Of a DNA stretch of 64,000 bases, positions 1 through 8,963 are shown one piece after another; the first letter of the stretch is position 1, and every line of letters starts with the position of its first letter. The notes beneath the pieces were generated by a model. It worked only from the letters and a program-made list of their open reading frames with translations. It did not search any database and had not been told where the DNA came from. The stretch comes from Lysobacter sp. TY2-98 (GTDB taxonomy: Bacteria; Pseudomonadota; Gammaproteobacteria; Xanthomonadales; Xanthomonadaceae), in assembly GCF_003367355.1 (NCBI RefSeq), contig NZ_CP031413.1, positions 1,778,921 through 1,842,920 on the forward strand, given 5' to 3'. Position numbers and translations under genes: made by a program.

Positions 1-890
1 AACGCGGCGGCACCCGGCATCGCGATCGGCGTCGGCGGCAGGCCGGTGCGTGTGTAGGTGTTGTACGGCGTGTCGGTCTGCAGGTCGACCTTACGGATGT
101 TGCCGGCGTAAGCGCTGCCCATGCCGTAGATGATGGTCGGATCGGTCTGCAGCGGCATGCCGATCTTCAGGCGACGCGAAAACAGTCCTGCGATCTCGGG
201 GCGCTCTTCCGCGATACCGGTTTCCTTCTCGACGATCGACGCCAGCGTCAGCATTTCGTCCGGCGTCTTCAGCACGCTGTCGGGGCTGCGCGAACGCCAT
301 GCGGCGTCGAGCGCCTTCGACATCGCACCGTACGCGCGACGCAGCACGTCGAGATCGGTATCGCCGCGCGTGTAGACGTATGTCTCCGGAAGAAAGCGCC
401 CTTCCGGATGCTCACCGGGATGGCCGAGCTTCGCCATCAACGCCGCGTTGTCGAGCTGCGCGCTGTCGTGCACCAGCGGCTCGGCCTTGGCGAGCGCCGC
501 GCGCACGTCGCGAATGGTCCAGCCTTCGACGATCGTGACCTTGTGCTGGATAACGTGGCCATCGCGCATATCGATGAGCAGGTCGCGCGGCGTCATGCCC
601 GGCTCCAGCGGGTACTCGCCGACCTGGATACGGCCCGCCGCGCCGAGCTGCTTGGCGAGTGCGGTCCACTCGATCGTCGAGCCCTCGACGCCGGCTTCGT
701 GCAGCTTGCGCAGCACGGTCGGCAGCGAATCGCCCTGCTTGACCACGAGGCTGCTGCCGGGCTTCACGCCGCGCATCGGTGCATCGGCGAAATCGGCGTA
801 CAGGTACCACGCGCCCGCGAGCGCCGCGGCCAGTGCGATCAGCAGCAACAGGGTGAAGCAACCACTTCGGCGCTTGCGCGAACGGCTCAC
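1..890 (-). CDS. mltG: Endolytic murein transglycosylase MltG (partial, 3' end off window)
   Basis: MltG cleaves nascent glycan strands in the periplasm and is thought to act as a terminase for peptidoglycan polymerisation. The visible 296 residues start at GTG 890, overlapping the pabC stop by 4 nt (GTGA). They show a basic N-terminus, one membrane anchor at about residues 11-31, a LysM-like segment, and the YceG catalytic domain with IVEKET (Glu221, equivalent to the catalytic Glu of E. coli MltG) followed by LQTDPTIIYGMG and YNTYTRTGLPPTPIAMPG. E. coli MltG is 340 aa, so roughly 45 residues lie beyond position 1. Last visible gene of the fabF-pabB-pabC-mltG run, the usual gammaproteobacterial order (tmk and holB normally follow). 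Confidence 0.95.
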   Translation of the reverse strand, partial: MSRSRKRRSGCFTLLLLIALAAALAGAWYLYADFADAPMRGVKPGSSLVVKQGDSLPTVLRKLHEAGVEGSTIEWTALAKQLGAAGRIQVGEYPLEPGMTPRDLLIDMRDGHVIQHKVTIVEGWTIRDVRAALAKAEPLVHDSAQLDNAALMAKLGHPGEHPEGRFLPETYVYTRGDTDLDVLRRAYGAMSKALDAAWRSRSPDSVLKTPDEMLTLASIVEKETGIAEERPEIAGLFSRRLKIGMPLQTDPTIIYGMGSAYAGNIRKVDLQTDTPYNTYTRTGLPPTPIAMPGAAA

Positions 891-1702
891 GGCGACTCCG
901 ATGTCAGGGCGAAGGCGGGATGCGCGGTCGCGAGGCGTTCCCGAAGCCAGGCGACCTGCGGATGCGGCGACCAGACACGATCGCCCAGCCGCGCGACTTC
1001 GAGGATACCGCGCACGGCATTGCAGACGAACAGGGCGTCGGCGGATTCGACGGCGTCGGCTGCGATACGCGTCTCACGCACATCGAGGGCGTCGATCGCC
1101 CAGGCGCGGCAGACGCCGCGTACACCGCAGCGATCAATGGCCGGGGTGGTCCAGCTGTCCCCGTTCAGCACGAAGACGTTGCCCGCGATCGCGCTTACGA
1201 CATCACCGTCGACGTCGCGCATCAGGCCGTCGTCGGCGGCCTCGCCCTCGCGCCACTCCGCGCGCGCGAGCACCTGCTCGAGGCGATTGCAGTGCTTGTG
1301 CCCCGCAAGGCGCGGCTGGATCGCGAGGCGCGTGTCGCACCAGCGAAGCGTGACGCGGTCCTGTCGCGGCGGCGCGTCGTGCAGCGACAGCATCCAGAAC
1401 GACGGCGCTGCCATCGGCGCGTAGCCACGACCGCCGGGCCCGCGCGTGACGACCAGCTTGGCAACGCCATCGCGACCGTCGAGCAGCGCGTGAGCTTCGG
1501 CGCGGGCCTGCGCCTCGTCCGGCAGTGCGATGCCGAGTGCCTCACCGCCCCGGCGCAGACGCATCCAGTGCCGATCCCACCACGGCACGTCACCGCGATG
1601 TGCGCGCATCGTTTCGAACAGACCGTCGCCATAGGCGAGCCCGCGATTCGATGCCGCAATCGCATCGACGCGTGTCGAACCTTCGAACAGGCGCACGTCC
1701 AC
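887..1702 (-). CDS. pabC: Aminodeoxychorismate lyase (PabC)
   Basis: A PLP fold-type IV enzyme that releases pyruvate from 4-amino-4-deoxychorismate to give p-aminobenzoate for folate. The 271-aa protein reads GLAYGDGLFETMR near residue 21 and AGHKHCNRLEQVL, where Lys136 is the expected PLP-binding lysine. I choose GTG 1702 because it lies 1 nt past the pabB stop and gives the family length; GTG 1696 is an alternative. A longer frame to 1789 would run inside pabB. Translationally coupled to pabB upstream and mltG downstream. Confidence 0.95.
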   Translation of the reverse strand: MDVRLFEGSTRVDAIAASNRGLAYGDGLFETMRAHRGDVPWWDRHWMRLRRGGEALGIALPDEAQARAEAHALLDGRDGVAKLVVTRGPGGRGYAPMAAPSFWMLSLHDAPPRQDRVTLRWCDTRLAIQPRLAGHKHCNRLEQVLARAEWREGEAADDGLMRDVDGDVVSAIAGNVFVLNGDSWTTPAIDRCGVRGVCRAWAIDALDVRETRIAADAVESADALFVCNAVRGILEVARLGDRVWSPHPQVAWLRERLATAHPAFALTSESP

Positions 1703-1703
1703 G

Positions 1704-3053
1704 TCAGTCCGCCACACCCAGCGCGCGCAGCATGCCACGCGCCTTCGCGCGCGTTTCGTCGAGCTCGCGCTGCGGATCGGAGTCCGCAACGATGCCGGCG
1801 CCGGTGCGGAAGCGCACCTCGCGGCCTTCGACTTCGGCGCTGCGGATCAGGATGTTGAGGTCCATGTCGCCATTGGGCGCGAGCCAGCCCATCGCACCGG
1901 TGTACGCGCCGCGGCCCACCTGCTCGAGCTCCGCGATGATCTGCATGCAGCGCACCTTCGGACAACCCGTGATCGTGCCACCCGGAAACACAGCGCGGAT
2001 CACTTCACCGGGCGTCACGCCCTCGCGCAGCCGACCGCGCACGTTGCTCACGATGTGATGCACGTGCGCATAGCTTTCGACCGTCATTAATTCATCGACC
2101 TCGACGGTACCGGCCCGGCAGACGCGACCAAGATCATTGCGTTCGAGATCGATCAGCATCACGTGCTCGGCGCGCTCCTTCGGATGCCCGACCAGTTCCT
2201 GCACGCGTGACGCATCGTCGTCGCCGACAACGCGCGGACGCGTGCCTGCAATCGGCCGCGTCTCCACCAGATCGCCTTGCACGGACACGAGCCGCTCCGG
2301 TGATGCGCTGACCACCGACCAGCCATCGCCCGAAAAGAGGCCCGCGAACGGCGCAGGATTGTTGCGACGCAATCGGGTGAAGAGCGCAGCAGGTTCGACG
2401 CCTGTTTCGAAGTGCGCAGTCCAACCACGCGATAGATTGGCCTGGAAGACGTCGCCCGCCACAAGGTAATCGAGGATGCGGCGCACGCCCGTCGTGAACT
2501 GCTCGGGTGCATCCTCGTCGATGGCCGCCGGCTTGCGCCATGCGGGCAATGCATCGAGCGCGTCGGCACGCCGGAGATCAGCTTCGATCCGATCGGCGGT
2601 CGGATCATCGACCGCGTGCAGGACGCATGCACCCGATTCGCGATCATGTTCGATGGCTGCGTCGATGCGGACAGCGCGCGCAACCGGCACGCTGCCAGGC
2701 GCTGCGGGAAGATCGAGGATGCGCTCGATCTGCCCCGCGGCTTCGTAGGCGATCAGCAGGGCCCAGCCGCCGACCGGCGACGCATGCGGTGCAGTCGCCG
2801 TCGCGAATGCCGCATCCAGCGCGGCAAAGAAGTCGCTGCCGATATCGCGACCCGCCGCGTCACGCACCCGGCCGTCACGTCCCAACTCCAGCACCTCGTT
2901 CGTCGCCGCGAGCAGCAGATCGCGACGCCCGATCCGCGTGCCGGACGCGGTCGATTCCAGCAACACGGGATAGCGCGTAGGCGCGAGCCGGTGCAGGTCG
3001 AGGAGGTCGCCGGGGCGCTCGAGCACGCGGCGGACAGGAGACGGCGAAGGCAT
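1704..3053 (-). CDS. pabB: Aminodeoxychorismate synthase component I (PabB)
   Basis: Converts chorismate plus ammonia to 4-amino-4-deoxychorismate, working with a glutamine amidotransferase (PabA) that is not in this window. The 449-aa protein has the anthranilate synthase I / PabB fold: ANLSRGW at 205-211, SASPERLVS at 249-257, PIAGT at 267-271, DLERNDLGR at 302-310, FPGGTITGCPK at 356-366. Position 269 is Ala; E. coli PabB has a catalytic Lys there (PIKGT), whereas TrpE has Ala. Assignment to PabB rather than TrpE therefore leans on context: fabF upstream, pabC 1 nt downstream, no other trp genes. ATG 3053 is chosen for family length; upstream in-frame sequence runs towards fabF and looks non-coding. 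Confidence 0.88.
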   Translation of the reverse strand: MPSPSPVRRVLERPGDLLDLHRLAPTRYPVLLESTASGTRIGRRDLLLAATNEVLELGRDGRVRDAAGRDIGSDFFAALDAAFATATAPHASPVGGWALLIAYEAAGQIERILDLPAAPGSVPVARAVRIDAAIEHDRESGACVLHAVDDPTADRIEADLRRADALDALPAWRKPAAIDEDAPEQFTTGVRRILDYLVAGDVFQANLSRGWTAHFETGVEPAALFTRLRRNNPAPFAGLFSGDGWSVVSASPERLVSVQGDLVETRPIAGTRPRVVGDDDASRVQELVGHPKERAEHVMLIDLERNDLGRVCRAGTVEVDELMTVESYAHVHHIVSNVRGRLREGVTPGEVIRAVFPGGTITGCPKVRCMQIIAELEQVGRGAYTGAMGWLAPNGDMDLNILIRSAEVEGREVRFRTGAGIVADSDPQRELDETRAKARGMLRALGVAD

Positions 3054-3168
3054 GCGTCGGGACGGCGATATCGGGCCCGGGATTATCGCCGGCCCGACGT
3101 CGGGCTGTCCGAAAACGACGAAGCCTGCGACGGGCGCGGGCTTCAGGCGACAGCGCGAGGCGCCGCCG

Positions 3169-4407
3169 TCAGATCCGGCGGAACACCAGCGTGCCGTTGG
3201 TACCGCCGAAGCCGAAACCGTTCGACACCGCCACATCGACCTTGGCCTGGCGCGCGGTATTCGGCACGTAGTCGAGGTCACAGCCTTCCGACGGGTTCTC
3301 GAGGTTGATCGTCGGCGGAATGATGCCCTCGTGCAGCGCCATCACCGAGAAGATTGCTTCAACGCCGCCCGCCGCGCCGAGCAGATGGCCCGTCATCGAC
3401 TTGGTCGAGCTGACCATCGTGCGGTACGCATGCTCGCCGAGCGCGCGCTTCACCGCCATGGTTTCGGCGAGGTCGCCCAGCGGCGTGGACGTGCCGTGCG
3501 CATTGACGTAGCCGACCTGCTCCGGCGTCACGCCTGCGTCCTTCAGCGCCATGACCATGCAGCGCGCGGCGCCTTCGCCGTCTTCGCTGGGCGCGGTCAT
3601 GTGGAACGCGTCGGAGGTCGCGCCGAAGCCGGCGAGCTCGCAATAGATGCGCGCGCCGCGGGCCTTCGCGTGTTCGTACTCCTCGAGCACGAGGATGCCG
3701 GCGCCGTCGCCGAGCACGAAACCGTCGCGGCCTTCGTCCCACGGGCGCGATGCACGCGTCGGGTCGTCATTGCGCGTGCTCATCGCCTTCATCGAGCAGA
3801 AGCCACCCACCGACGTCGGCGACGAACCGCGTTCGCCACCGCCGGCGATCATCACGTCCGCGTCGCCGTACTGGATCATGCGCATCGCCATGCCGATCGA
3901 ATGGTTCGACGTCGCGCATGCGGACACGGCAGAGAAATTCGGGCCCTTCATGCCGGTCAGCAGCGACACCTGCCCCGGCAGCATGTTGATGATCGTGCTG
4001 GGCACGTAGAACGGCGAGATCTTGCGCGGGCCGCCCTCGTTGTACTTGATCGCGGTTTCCTCGATGCCGAGGATGCCGCCGATGCCCGAGCCGATCAGCG
4101 CGCCGATGCGCTCTGCGTTGTTGTCGTCGATGACGAGACCCGAATCCTCGATCGCCATCAGCGACGCGCCGACGCCGTAGTGAATGAACGGGTCCATCTT
4201 CTTCGCGTCCTTCGGGTTCACCCACTTGGTGACGTCGAAGTCGCGCACTTCACCCGCGATCTTGGTGGTGAAGTTGGTCGTGTCGAAATGCGTGATCGGG
4301 CCGATGCCCGACCGTCCGTTGACGATGCCGTCCCACGTCGTCGCCAGGTCATTGCCCAGCGGGGAGACGATTCCAAGTCCGGTAACTACGACGCGACGGC
4401 TGGACAT
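3169..4407 (-). CDS. fabF: Beta-ketoacyl-ACP synthase II (FabF)
   Basis: Condensing enzyme of fatty acid elongation: acyl-enzyme plus malonyl-ACP gives beta-ketoacyl-ACP and CO2. The 412-aa protein has the full Cys-His-His triad: Cys164 in [10 protein letters not shown], His304 in [11 protein letters not shown] and His341 in [16 protein letters not shown] Shine-Dalgarno lies 8 nt before ATG 4407. Separated from acpP by a strong intrinsic terminator at 4479-4507, so it depends on read-through or its own promoter. pabB follows after 115 nt. Confidence 0.98.
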   Translation of the reverse strand: MSSRRVVVTGLGIVSPLGNDLATTWDGIVNGRSGIGPITHFDTTNFTTKIAGEVRDFDVTKWVNPKDAKKMDPFIHYGVGASLMAIEDSGLVIDDNNAERIGALIGSGIGGILGIEETAIKYNEGGPRKISPFYVPSTIINMLPGQVSLLTGMKGPNFSAVSACATSNHSIGMAMRMIQYGDADVMIAGGGERGSSPTSVGGFCSMKAMSTRNDDPTRASRPWDEGRDGFVLGDGAGILVLEEYEHAKARGARIYCELAGFGATSDAFHMTAPSEDGEGAARCMVMALKDAGVTPEQVGYVNAHGTSTPLGDLAETMAVKRALGEHAYRTMVSSTKSMTGHLLGAAGGVEAIFSVMALHEGIIPPTINLENPSEGCDLDYVPNTARQAKVDVAVSNGFGFGGTNGTLVFRRI

Positions 4408-4478
4408 GCTTTCAACCTCGACTGCACCGGATCCCCGGTGACTCTGTTCGGCGATACGACGCCGTAGGGCGTGGCGTC

Positions 4479-4507
4479 AAAAACACGGGGCCGCAATGCG
4501 GCCCCGT
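4479..4507 (-). terminator. Intrinsic terminator after acpP
   Basis: A 10-bp G/C stem (4485-4494 with 4498-4507, 3-nt loop) is followed on the minus strand by GTGTTTTTG, with five T at 4483-4479. It sits between acpP and fabF, so very abundant acpP message can end here with some read-through into fabF. Confidence 0.85.
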
Positions 4508-4560
4508 CGGTATTGCGTGGAGAACGGAAGCGCCACGGCCTTCCGTCTCCCGTCAGCGGC

Positions 4561-4800
4561 TTACGACTTGACGTGCGACTTCACGTAGTCGATGGCCTGC
4601 TGCACGGTGGTGATCTTCTCGGCTTCTTCGTCCGGGATCTCGCACTCGAACTCTTCCTCGAGCGCCATCACGAGCTCGACGGTATCCAGCGAGTCGGCGC
4701 CCAGATCGTCAACGAACGAAGCGTTGGTGGTGACGTCTTCTTCCTTCACGCCGAGCTGTTCGACGACGATCTTCTTGACGCGCTCTTCGATGGTGCTCAT
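4561..4800 (-). CDS. acpP: Acyl carrier protein
   Basis: Carries growing acyl chains on a 4'-phosphopantetheine arm. The 79-aa acidic protein has the modification site DSL at Ser37 in [19 protein letters not shown] and ends in a helical KSHVKS tail. Length and sequence are textbook AcpP. The Shine-Dalgarno is strong (GGGAGGAGAGAG before ATG 4800), as expected for one of the most expressed proteins. Between fabG and fabF, followed by its own terminator. Confidence 0.98.
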   Translation of the reverse strand: MSTIEERVKKIVVEQLGVKEEDVTTNASFVDDLGADSLDTVELVMALEEEFECEIPDEEAEKITTVQQAIDYVKSHVKS

Positions 4801-4865
4801 TGGATCTCTCTCCTCCCGGGACGGGATGCTAGATGGACAAGTCTAAATGAATCGCAGCGGGCCGG

Positions 4866-4894
4866 AGTATAGCGGCCGGTGCCGCGTGAAAAAG
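4866..4894 (-). promoter_or_regulatory. Candidate sigma-70 promoter of acpP
   Basis: On the minus strand the fabG-acpP gap reads CTTTTT, 17 nt, TATACT. The -10 matches TATAAT at 5 of 6 positions but the -35 is poor. This would start acpP mRNA about 60 nt before ATG 4800. Inference from motif only. Confidence 0.35.
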
Positions 4895-4920
4895 TCGTTC
4901 GGAAGCCCGTCCTTCGGGCC

Positions 4921-5664
4921 TCATGGCATGTACATGCCGCCGTTGACGTGCAGGGTTTCGCCGGTGATGTAGGCCGCATTCGGGCCGGCCAGGAAGGCCA
5001 CCGCACGCGCGATGTCGGCCGGCTCGCCGAGGCGGCCCAGTGCGATCTGGTCGAGCATGCCCTTCTTGGCATCTTCCGGAAGGCCCTTGGTCATGTCGGT
5101 GTCGATGAAGCCCGGTGCGACGACGTTGACGGTGACGCCGCGCGAACCGATCTCGCGGGCCAGCGACTTCGAGAACGCGATGATGCCGGCCTTCGCCGCC
5201 GCGTAGTTCGCCTGGCCTGCGTTGCCGGTCACGCCGATCACCGACGCGATGTTGACGATGCGGCCCTTGCGCGCCTTCATCATGCCGCGCATCACCGCCT
5301 TGCTCGAGCGATAGACGCTCGTCAGGTTGGTGTCGAGCACCGCCTGCCAGTCGTCGTCCTTCATGCGCATCAGCAGGTTGTCGCGCGTGATGCCTGCATT
5401 GTTGACGAGGATGGAGATCGGGCCGACATCCTTGGTGATCGCATCGATGAGCTCTTCGATCGCGTTCGGCGCGGTGACGTTAAGTACGCGGCCCTGGCCG
5501 CCCTTGGCTGCGAGACGCTCGCTGATCGACGCCGCGCCCGATTCGGACGTCGCCGTACCGATCACGGTCGCGCCCTGTGCCGCGAGTTCGTCGGCGATCG
5601 CGGCGCCGATGCCGCGCGTTGCGCCCGTGACCAGTGCGATCTCGCCCTTCAAAGCTTCCGTCAT
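4921..5664 (-). CDS. fabG: 3-oxoacyl-ACP reductase (FabG)
   Basis: NADPH-dependent reduction of beta-ketoacyl-ACP to the 3-hydroxy form. The 247-aa short-chain dehydrogenase has the cofactor loop TGATRGIG at 13-20, NNAG at 88-91, and catalytic Ser141, Tyr154 and Lys158 (SVIGVTG...YAAAKAG). It ends with the usual ITGETLHVNGGMYM. ATG 5664 fits E. coli FabG. Lies between fabD (70 nt upstream) and acpP (120 nt downstream). Confidence 0.97.
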   Translation of the reverse strand: MTEALKGEIALVTGATRGIGAAIADELAAQGATVIGTATSESGAASISERLAAKGGQGRVLNVTAPNAIEELIDAITKDVGPISILVNNAGITRDNLLMRMKDDDWQAVLDTNLTSVYRSSKAVMRGMMKARKGRIVNIASVIGVTGNAGQANYAAAKAGIIAFSKSLAREIGSRGVTVNVVAPGFIDTDMTKGLPEDAKKGMLDQIALGRLGEPADIARAVAFLAGPNAAYITGETLHVNGGMYMP

Positions 5665-5734
5665 CGTGTCTCTCCGTTGCGGCGACCGGTCGCGCCGATC
5701 GCGTCATGCACGCCCGCGGTGGGGCATCGTGGAA

Positions 5735-6679
5735 TCAGGCGCGCCAATCCGCGAGTGCAGCGTCGAGATCGGCGGCGGAGCCGAGCGCGCGAGCGTCGAC
5801 CGACTTGTCGATGCGCTTCACCAGCCCCGTCAGCACCTTGCCCGGTCCGCATTCGGCGATGCGGGTGGCGCCGCGCGCGACGAGCGTTTCGATGCACTGC
5901 GTCCACTGCACCGGCAGGTAGAGCTGACGCACCAGAGCGTCCCGGATCGACGCGATGTCGGTGCGCACTTCGGCGTCGACGTTCTGCACGATCGGCAGCT
6001 GCGGCGTCGACCACGCAAGGCCGTTCATCGCTTCCGCCAGACGATTCGCCGCTTCGCGCATCAGCGGCGTATGCGACGGCACGCTGACGGCGAGCTTCAC
6101 GGCCTTTCGGACGCCGCGTTCGGCCAGCATCGTCAGCGCGCGATCGACCGCGTCGGCATGACCGCCGATGACGATCTGGCCGGGCGAATTGAAGTTGGCG
6201 GGCACGACGACGTCGCGACCGCTGCAGGCTTCGCAGACTTCGAGCACCAGCGCGTCGTCGGCGCCGAGCACGGCCGCCATCGCGCCGGTACCCGCAGGCG
6301 CGGCGGCCTGCATCAGCTGGCCGCGCAGACGCACGAGCTTCGCCGCGTCGGCGAGCGGCAACGCGCCCGCGGCGACCAGCGCGCTGTATTCGCCAAGGCT
6401 GTGACCGGCCAGCTGCGCCGGCATCGCGCCACCGCGCGCCTGCCACAGGCGCCACACGGCCACACCCGCCGCGAGCAGCGCGGGCTGCGTGAACTCGGTG
6501 GTGTTGAGCTCCGTGTCCGGCCCGTTCTGGCTCAGCGCCCACAGATCGACGCCCGCGCCCTCGCTCGCTTCGGCGAACGTCGCGGCGATGAGCGGCTCGC
6601 TCGCGGCGAGATCGGCGAGCATGCCGACCGACTGCGAGCCCTGACCTGGAAAGACGAATGCGAGTTGCGTTGCGGTCAC
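5735..6679 (-). CDS. fabD: Malonyl-CoA:ACP transacylase (FabD)
   Basis: Loads malonyl groups from CoA onto ACP. From GTG 6679 the protein is 314 aa and begins TATQLAFVFPGQGSQ, aligning with the E. coli start; Ser94 in GHSLGEYSA is the acyl-enzyme nucleophile and SVPSHTPLM carries the catalytic His. Neither GTG 6679 nor the upstream ATG 6709 has a clear Shine-Dalgarno, so the start is less certain than the identity. Follows fabH across a perfect 12-bp hairpin. Confidence 0.95.
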   Translation of the reverse strand: MTATQLAFVFPGQGSQSVGMLADLAASEPLIAATFAEASEGAGVDLWALSQNGPDTELNTTEFTQPALLAAGVAVWRLWQARGGAMPAQLAGHSLGEYSALVAAGALPLADAAKLVRLRGQLMQAAAPAGTGAMAAVLGADDALVLEVCEACSGRDVVVPANFNSPGQIVIGGHADAVDRALTMLAERGVRKAVKLAVSVPSHTPLMREAANRLAEAMNGLAWSTPQLPIVQNVDAEVRTDIASIRDALVRQLYLPVQWTQCIETLVARGATRIAECGPGKVLTGLVKRIDKSVDARALGSAADLDAALADWRA

Positions 6680-6790
6680 GCGGAACAGCCCGTTGAAGGA
6701 ACGCGCCATCATACGGACGAAGCGTTCATGCTGTCTGTACTCCGCCGTACGCCGCTGATCGGCGCATCCCATGGCCGTTGGCCACAAATG

Positions 6791-6820
6791 CGAACGCCCG
6801 CCGATGAGGGCGGGCGTTCG
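6791..6820 (-). terminator. Hairpin between fabH and fabD, possible terminator or attenuator
   Basis: A perfect 12-bp inverted repeat (6791-6802 with 6809-6820, 6-nt loop) lies 20 nt after the fabH stop. On the minus strand it is followed only by CATTTGTGG, so the U-tract is weak. It may terminate partly, stabilise fabH mRNA 3' ends or attenuate fabD. Confidence 0.55.
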
Positions 6821-6840
6821 TCATCGCGAGGCGCGATCGG

Positions 6841-7821
6841 TCAGTAACGGACGAGCGCACTGCCCCACGTGAAGCCGCCACCGAACGCTTCGAGCAGCAA
6901 CAGCTGGCCGCGCTGCACGCGGCCCGAGCGCACCGCCTCGTCCAGCGCGAGCGGCACCGAACCCGACGACGTATTGCCGTGCCTGTCGACGGTGACGATC
7001 ACGCGCTCCATCGGCATGTCGAGGCGCTTGGCCGTCGCCTCGATGATGCGCAGGTTGGCCTGATGCGGAATCAGCCAGTCGATGTCGTGGCGATCGAGGC
7101 CGTTCGCCTCGAGCGTTTCCTCGACGACCGAATCCAGCGCCTTCACCGCGTACTTGAAGACGTCGTTGCCCGTCATCATCACGCGCACGCCGGCGTTGTG
7201 TTCCTCGGGCTTGAAGCCCACCGACACGCCGACCGGGTTGTACAGCAGATCCCTCTTGCTGCCATCGGCATGGAGGTGGGTGCTCAGGATGCCGGTCTCG
7301 GTGTCGGCCTTGAGCACGACCGCGCCGGCACCGTCGCCGAACAGCACGCAGGTGGAGCGATCCGACCAGTCGAGCATGCGCGTCAGCGTTTCCGCACCGA
7401 TGACGAGCGCCGTCTTCGACGCGCCCGAGCGGATGAACTTGTCCGCGACGGTCAGCGCATAGACGAAGCCCGAGCAGGCGGCATTGACGTCGAACGCGGG
7501 GCAACCGATCGCGCCGAGCCGGTTCTGCAGCAGGCAGGCCGTCGACGGGAAGATGATGTCCGGCGTCGTCGTACCGACGATGATCAGGTCGATGTCGGCC
7601 GCGGTGACGCCGGCGGCTTCCATGGCGCACGTGGCGGCATGGAACGCGAGATCGCAAGTGGTTTCGCCTTCCGCCGCGACGTGACGCTCGCGGATGCCCG
7701 TGCGGGCGGCGATCCACTCGTCGCTGGTTTCGACGAACTGCGCCAGATCGTCGTTGGTCAGCACCTTCTCCGGCAGGTAGCTGCCGGTGCCCGCGATGCG
7801 CGCGTAAATGGTCTGGGTCAT
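6841..7821 (-). CDS. fabH: Beta-ketoacyl-ACP synthase III (FabH)
   Basis: Starts fatty acid synthesis by condensing a short acyl-CoA with malonyl-ACP. The 326-aa protein has the complete triad: Cys116 in VNAACSGFV, His253 in IPHQANLRI and Asn283 in GNTSSGS. ATG 7821 gives the usual [17 protein letters not shown] start, preceded by GAGGCAGGGG. First gene of the fab run here; a strong terminator separates it from rpmF, and plsX, which often sits between the two, is absent. Confidence 0.97.
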   Translation of the reverse strand: MTQTIYARIAGTGSYLPEKVLTNDDLAQFVETSDEWIAARTGIRERHVAAEGETTCDLAFHAATCAMEAAGVTAADIDLIIVGTTTPDIIFPSTACLLQNRLGAIGCPAFDVNAACSGFVYALTVADKFIRSGASKTALVIGAETLTRMLDWSDRSTCVLFGDGAGAVVLKADTETGILSTHLHADGSKRDLLYNPVGVSVGFKPEEHNAGVRVMMTGNDVFKYAVKALDSVVEETLEANGLDRHDIDWLIPHQANLRIIEATAKRLDMPMERVIVTVDRHGNTSSGSVPLALDEAVRSGRVQRGQLLLLEAFGGGFTWGSALVRY

Positions 7822-7887
7822 CCCCTGCCTCGCCGGGACCGCGAACGCCGAAGCATCCGCGGACGCCGCCGTATGTATGGCGGCCGG

Positions 7888-7919
7888 AAAAACGGCGATG
7901 CGACCCGAAGGTCGCATCG
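7888..7919 (-). terminator. Intrinsic terminator between rpmF and fabH
   Basis: On the minus strand a 10-bp stem (7919-7910 with 7905-7896) is closed by a TTCG tetraloop and followed by CCG and five T (7892-7888). It ends yceD-rpmF messages and isolates fabH as the start of a new unit. A second G/C-rich stem without U-tract overlaps the rpmF stop (7981-8008). Confidence 0.85.
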
Positions 7920-8007
7920 AGAACGGGTGGCGGATCCCACCGCCGTCCGCGTTGAAGGCCAGGCCATCGACGCGGACGCTATCGTCGGGCGCGCGTGCGC
8001 CCGGCGA

Positions 8008-8202
8008 TCACTCCTCGGTGGCGATCTTCGAGCGGGTGTCGATGACCTTCTTGCCGCGGTAGTAGCCGTCGGCCGTCACGTGGTGACGCAGGTGCGTCTC
8101 GCCCGTGGTCGGATCGGTCGCGATCTGCTTCGCGCTCAGCGCGTCGTGGGCGCGGCGCATGCCACGGCGGGAGGGAGAAACGCGGGACTTCTGAACGGCC
8201 AT
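8008..8202 (-). CDS. rpmF: 50S ribosomal protein L32
   Basis: Small basic protein of the large ribosomal subunit. The 64-aa sequence starts [20 protein letters not shown] and carries the L32 pattern [14 protein letters not shown]; the zinc-binding cysteines of some L32 forms are absent. ATG 8202 follows GGAG with suitable spacing; the longer frame to 8220 is not needed. Downstream of yceD (109 nt), the usual pairing. Confidence 0.97.
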   Translation of the reverse strand: MAVQKSRVSPSRRGMRRAHDALSAKQIATDPTTGETHLRHHVTADGYYRGKKVIDTRSKIATEE

Positions 8203-8311
8203 CGGGGTGCTCCGGTGCAACGTGAGGCGGCGTCAGGCGTCGTGCCCGGGCCGAAAGGTGGAAATTATCGCCCAGCCCGGCGGCTCACGCCACCGGCCGG
8301 ACCCGTCCGGA

Positions 8312-8842
8312 TTACTCCGGCTTGTTCTTCAGCGCGGCCAGCGCGGCAAAGGGATTCGGCCGCTCGGCCTCGACGGCCGGACCGTCACCCCATTCGCGCT
8401 CGACCGCGTCCGTGCCCGGCTTCACCGGCACGACCGGCACCGCCAGGATCAACTCGTCCTCGACCAGCGCGAGGGTTTCCAGCTCGCCCGACGGATCGAC
8501 CATCAGCGGCTCGTAACCCGGCGTCAGGCCGGCTTCGTCGGCCTCGTCACGGATCAGGCCCATGCGCTGGTCGATGTGGACCGGCAGCAGGAACCGTTCA
8601 AGCGTGCGCTGGCAGACCAGCGGAAGCTCGGCCTCGACGCGCACCTCGACGTACGGGACGCCAAGGTTGTCGCGATCGAAATCGAGCGAGAACACCGCTT
8701 CGCCGTCCGGCGCTTCGAGCAGGCTCGCAAGCCGCTTCAGCGACGCCAGCGGGACGCGCCCTTCGAAGCCGCGCCGCGCGGTGACCTGGCGCCAGGCGTC
8801 CAGGGTCTCGGGTACGGACTGACGGGACGCTGGCGCGGACAT
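8312..8842 (-). CDS. yceD: YceD family (DUF177) protein
   Basis: Conserved 176-aa acidic protein almost always encoded just before rpmF; reported in bacteria and plastids to be needed for normal 23S rRNA accumulation, but its biochemical role is not settled. Recognised by position and by the DUF177 pattern CQRTLERF...I...RLI plus the acidic DELILAVPVVP segment. ATG 8842 (MSAPASRQSVPETLDAW) is preferred; the frame to 8899 is an unsupported extension. Confidence 0.9.
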   Translation of the reverse strand: MSAPASRQSVPETLDAWRQVTARRGFEGRVPLASLKRLASLLEAPDGEAVFSLDFDRDNLGVPYVEVRVEAELPLVCQRTLERFLLPVHIDQRMGLIRDEADEAGLTPGYEPLMVDPSGELETLALVEDELILAVPVVPVKPGTDAVEREWGDGPAVEAERPNPFAALAALKNKPE

Positions 8843-8963
8843 AAGCCGCGGAATGTTAGGGAGGCGCACCCGTGGTGTCAAACCGGCGACGGCCGTCACG
8901 CCTCGCGCGTTGCCGGGTGCAGCCGCCGCGCGTCAGACTGCCCTGCCTCGCCCGGAGATCGCC

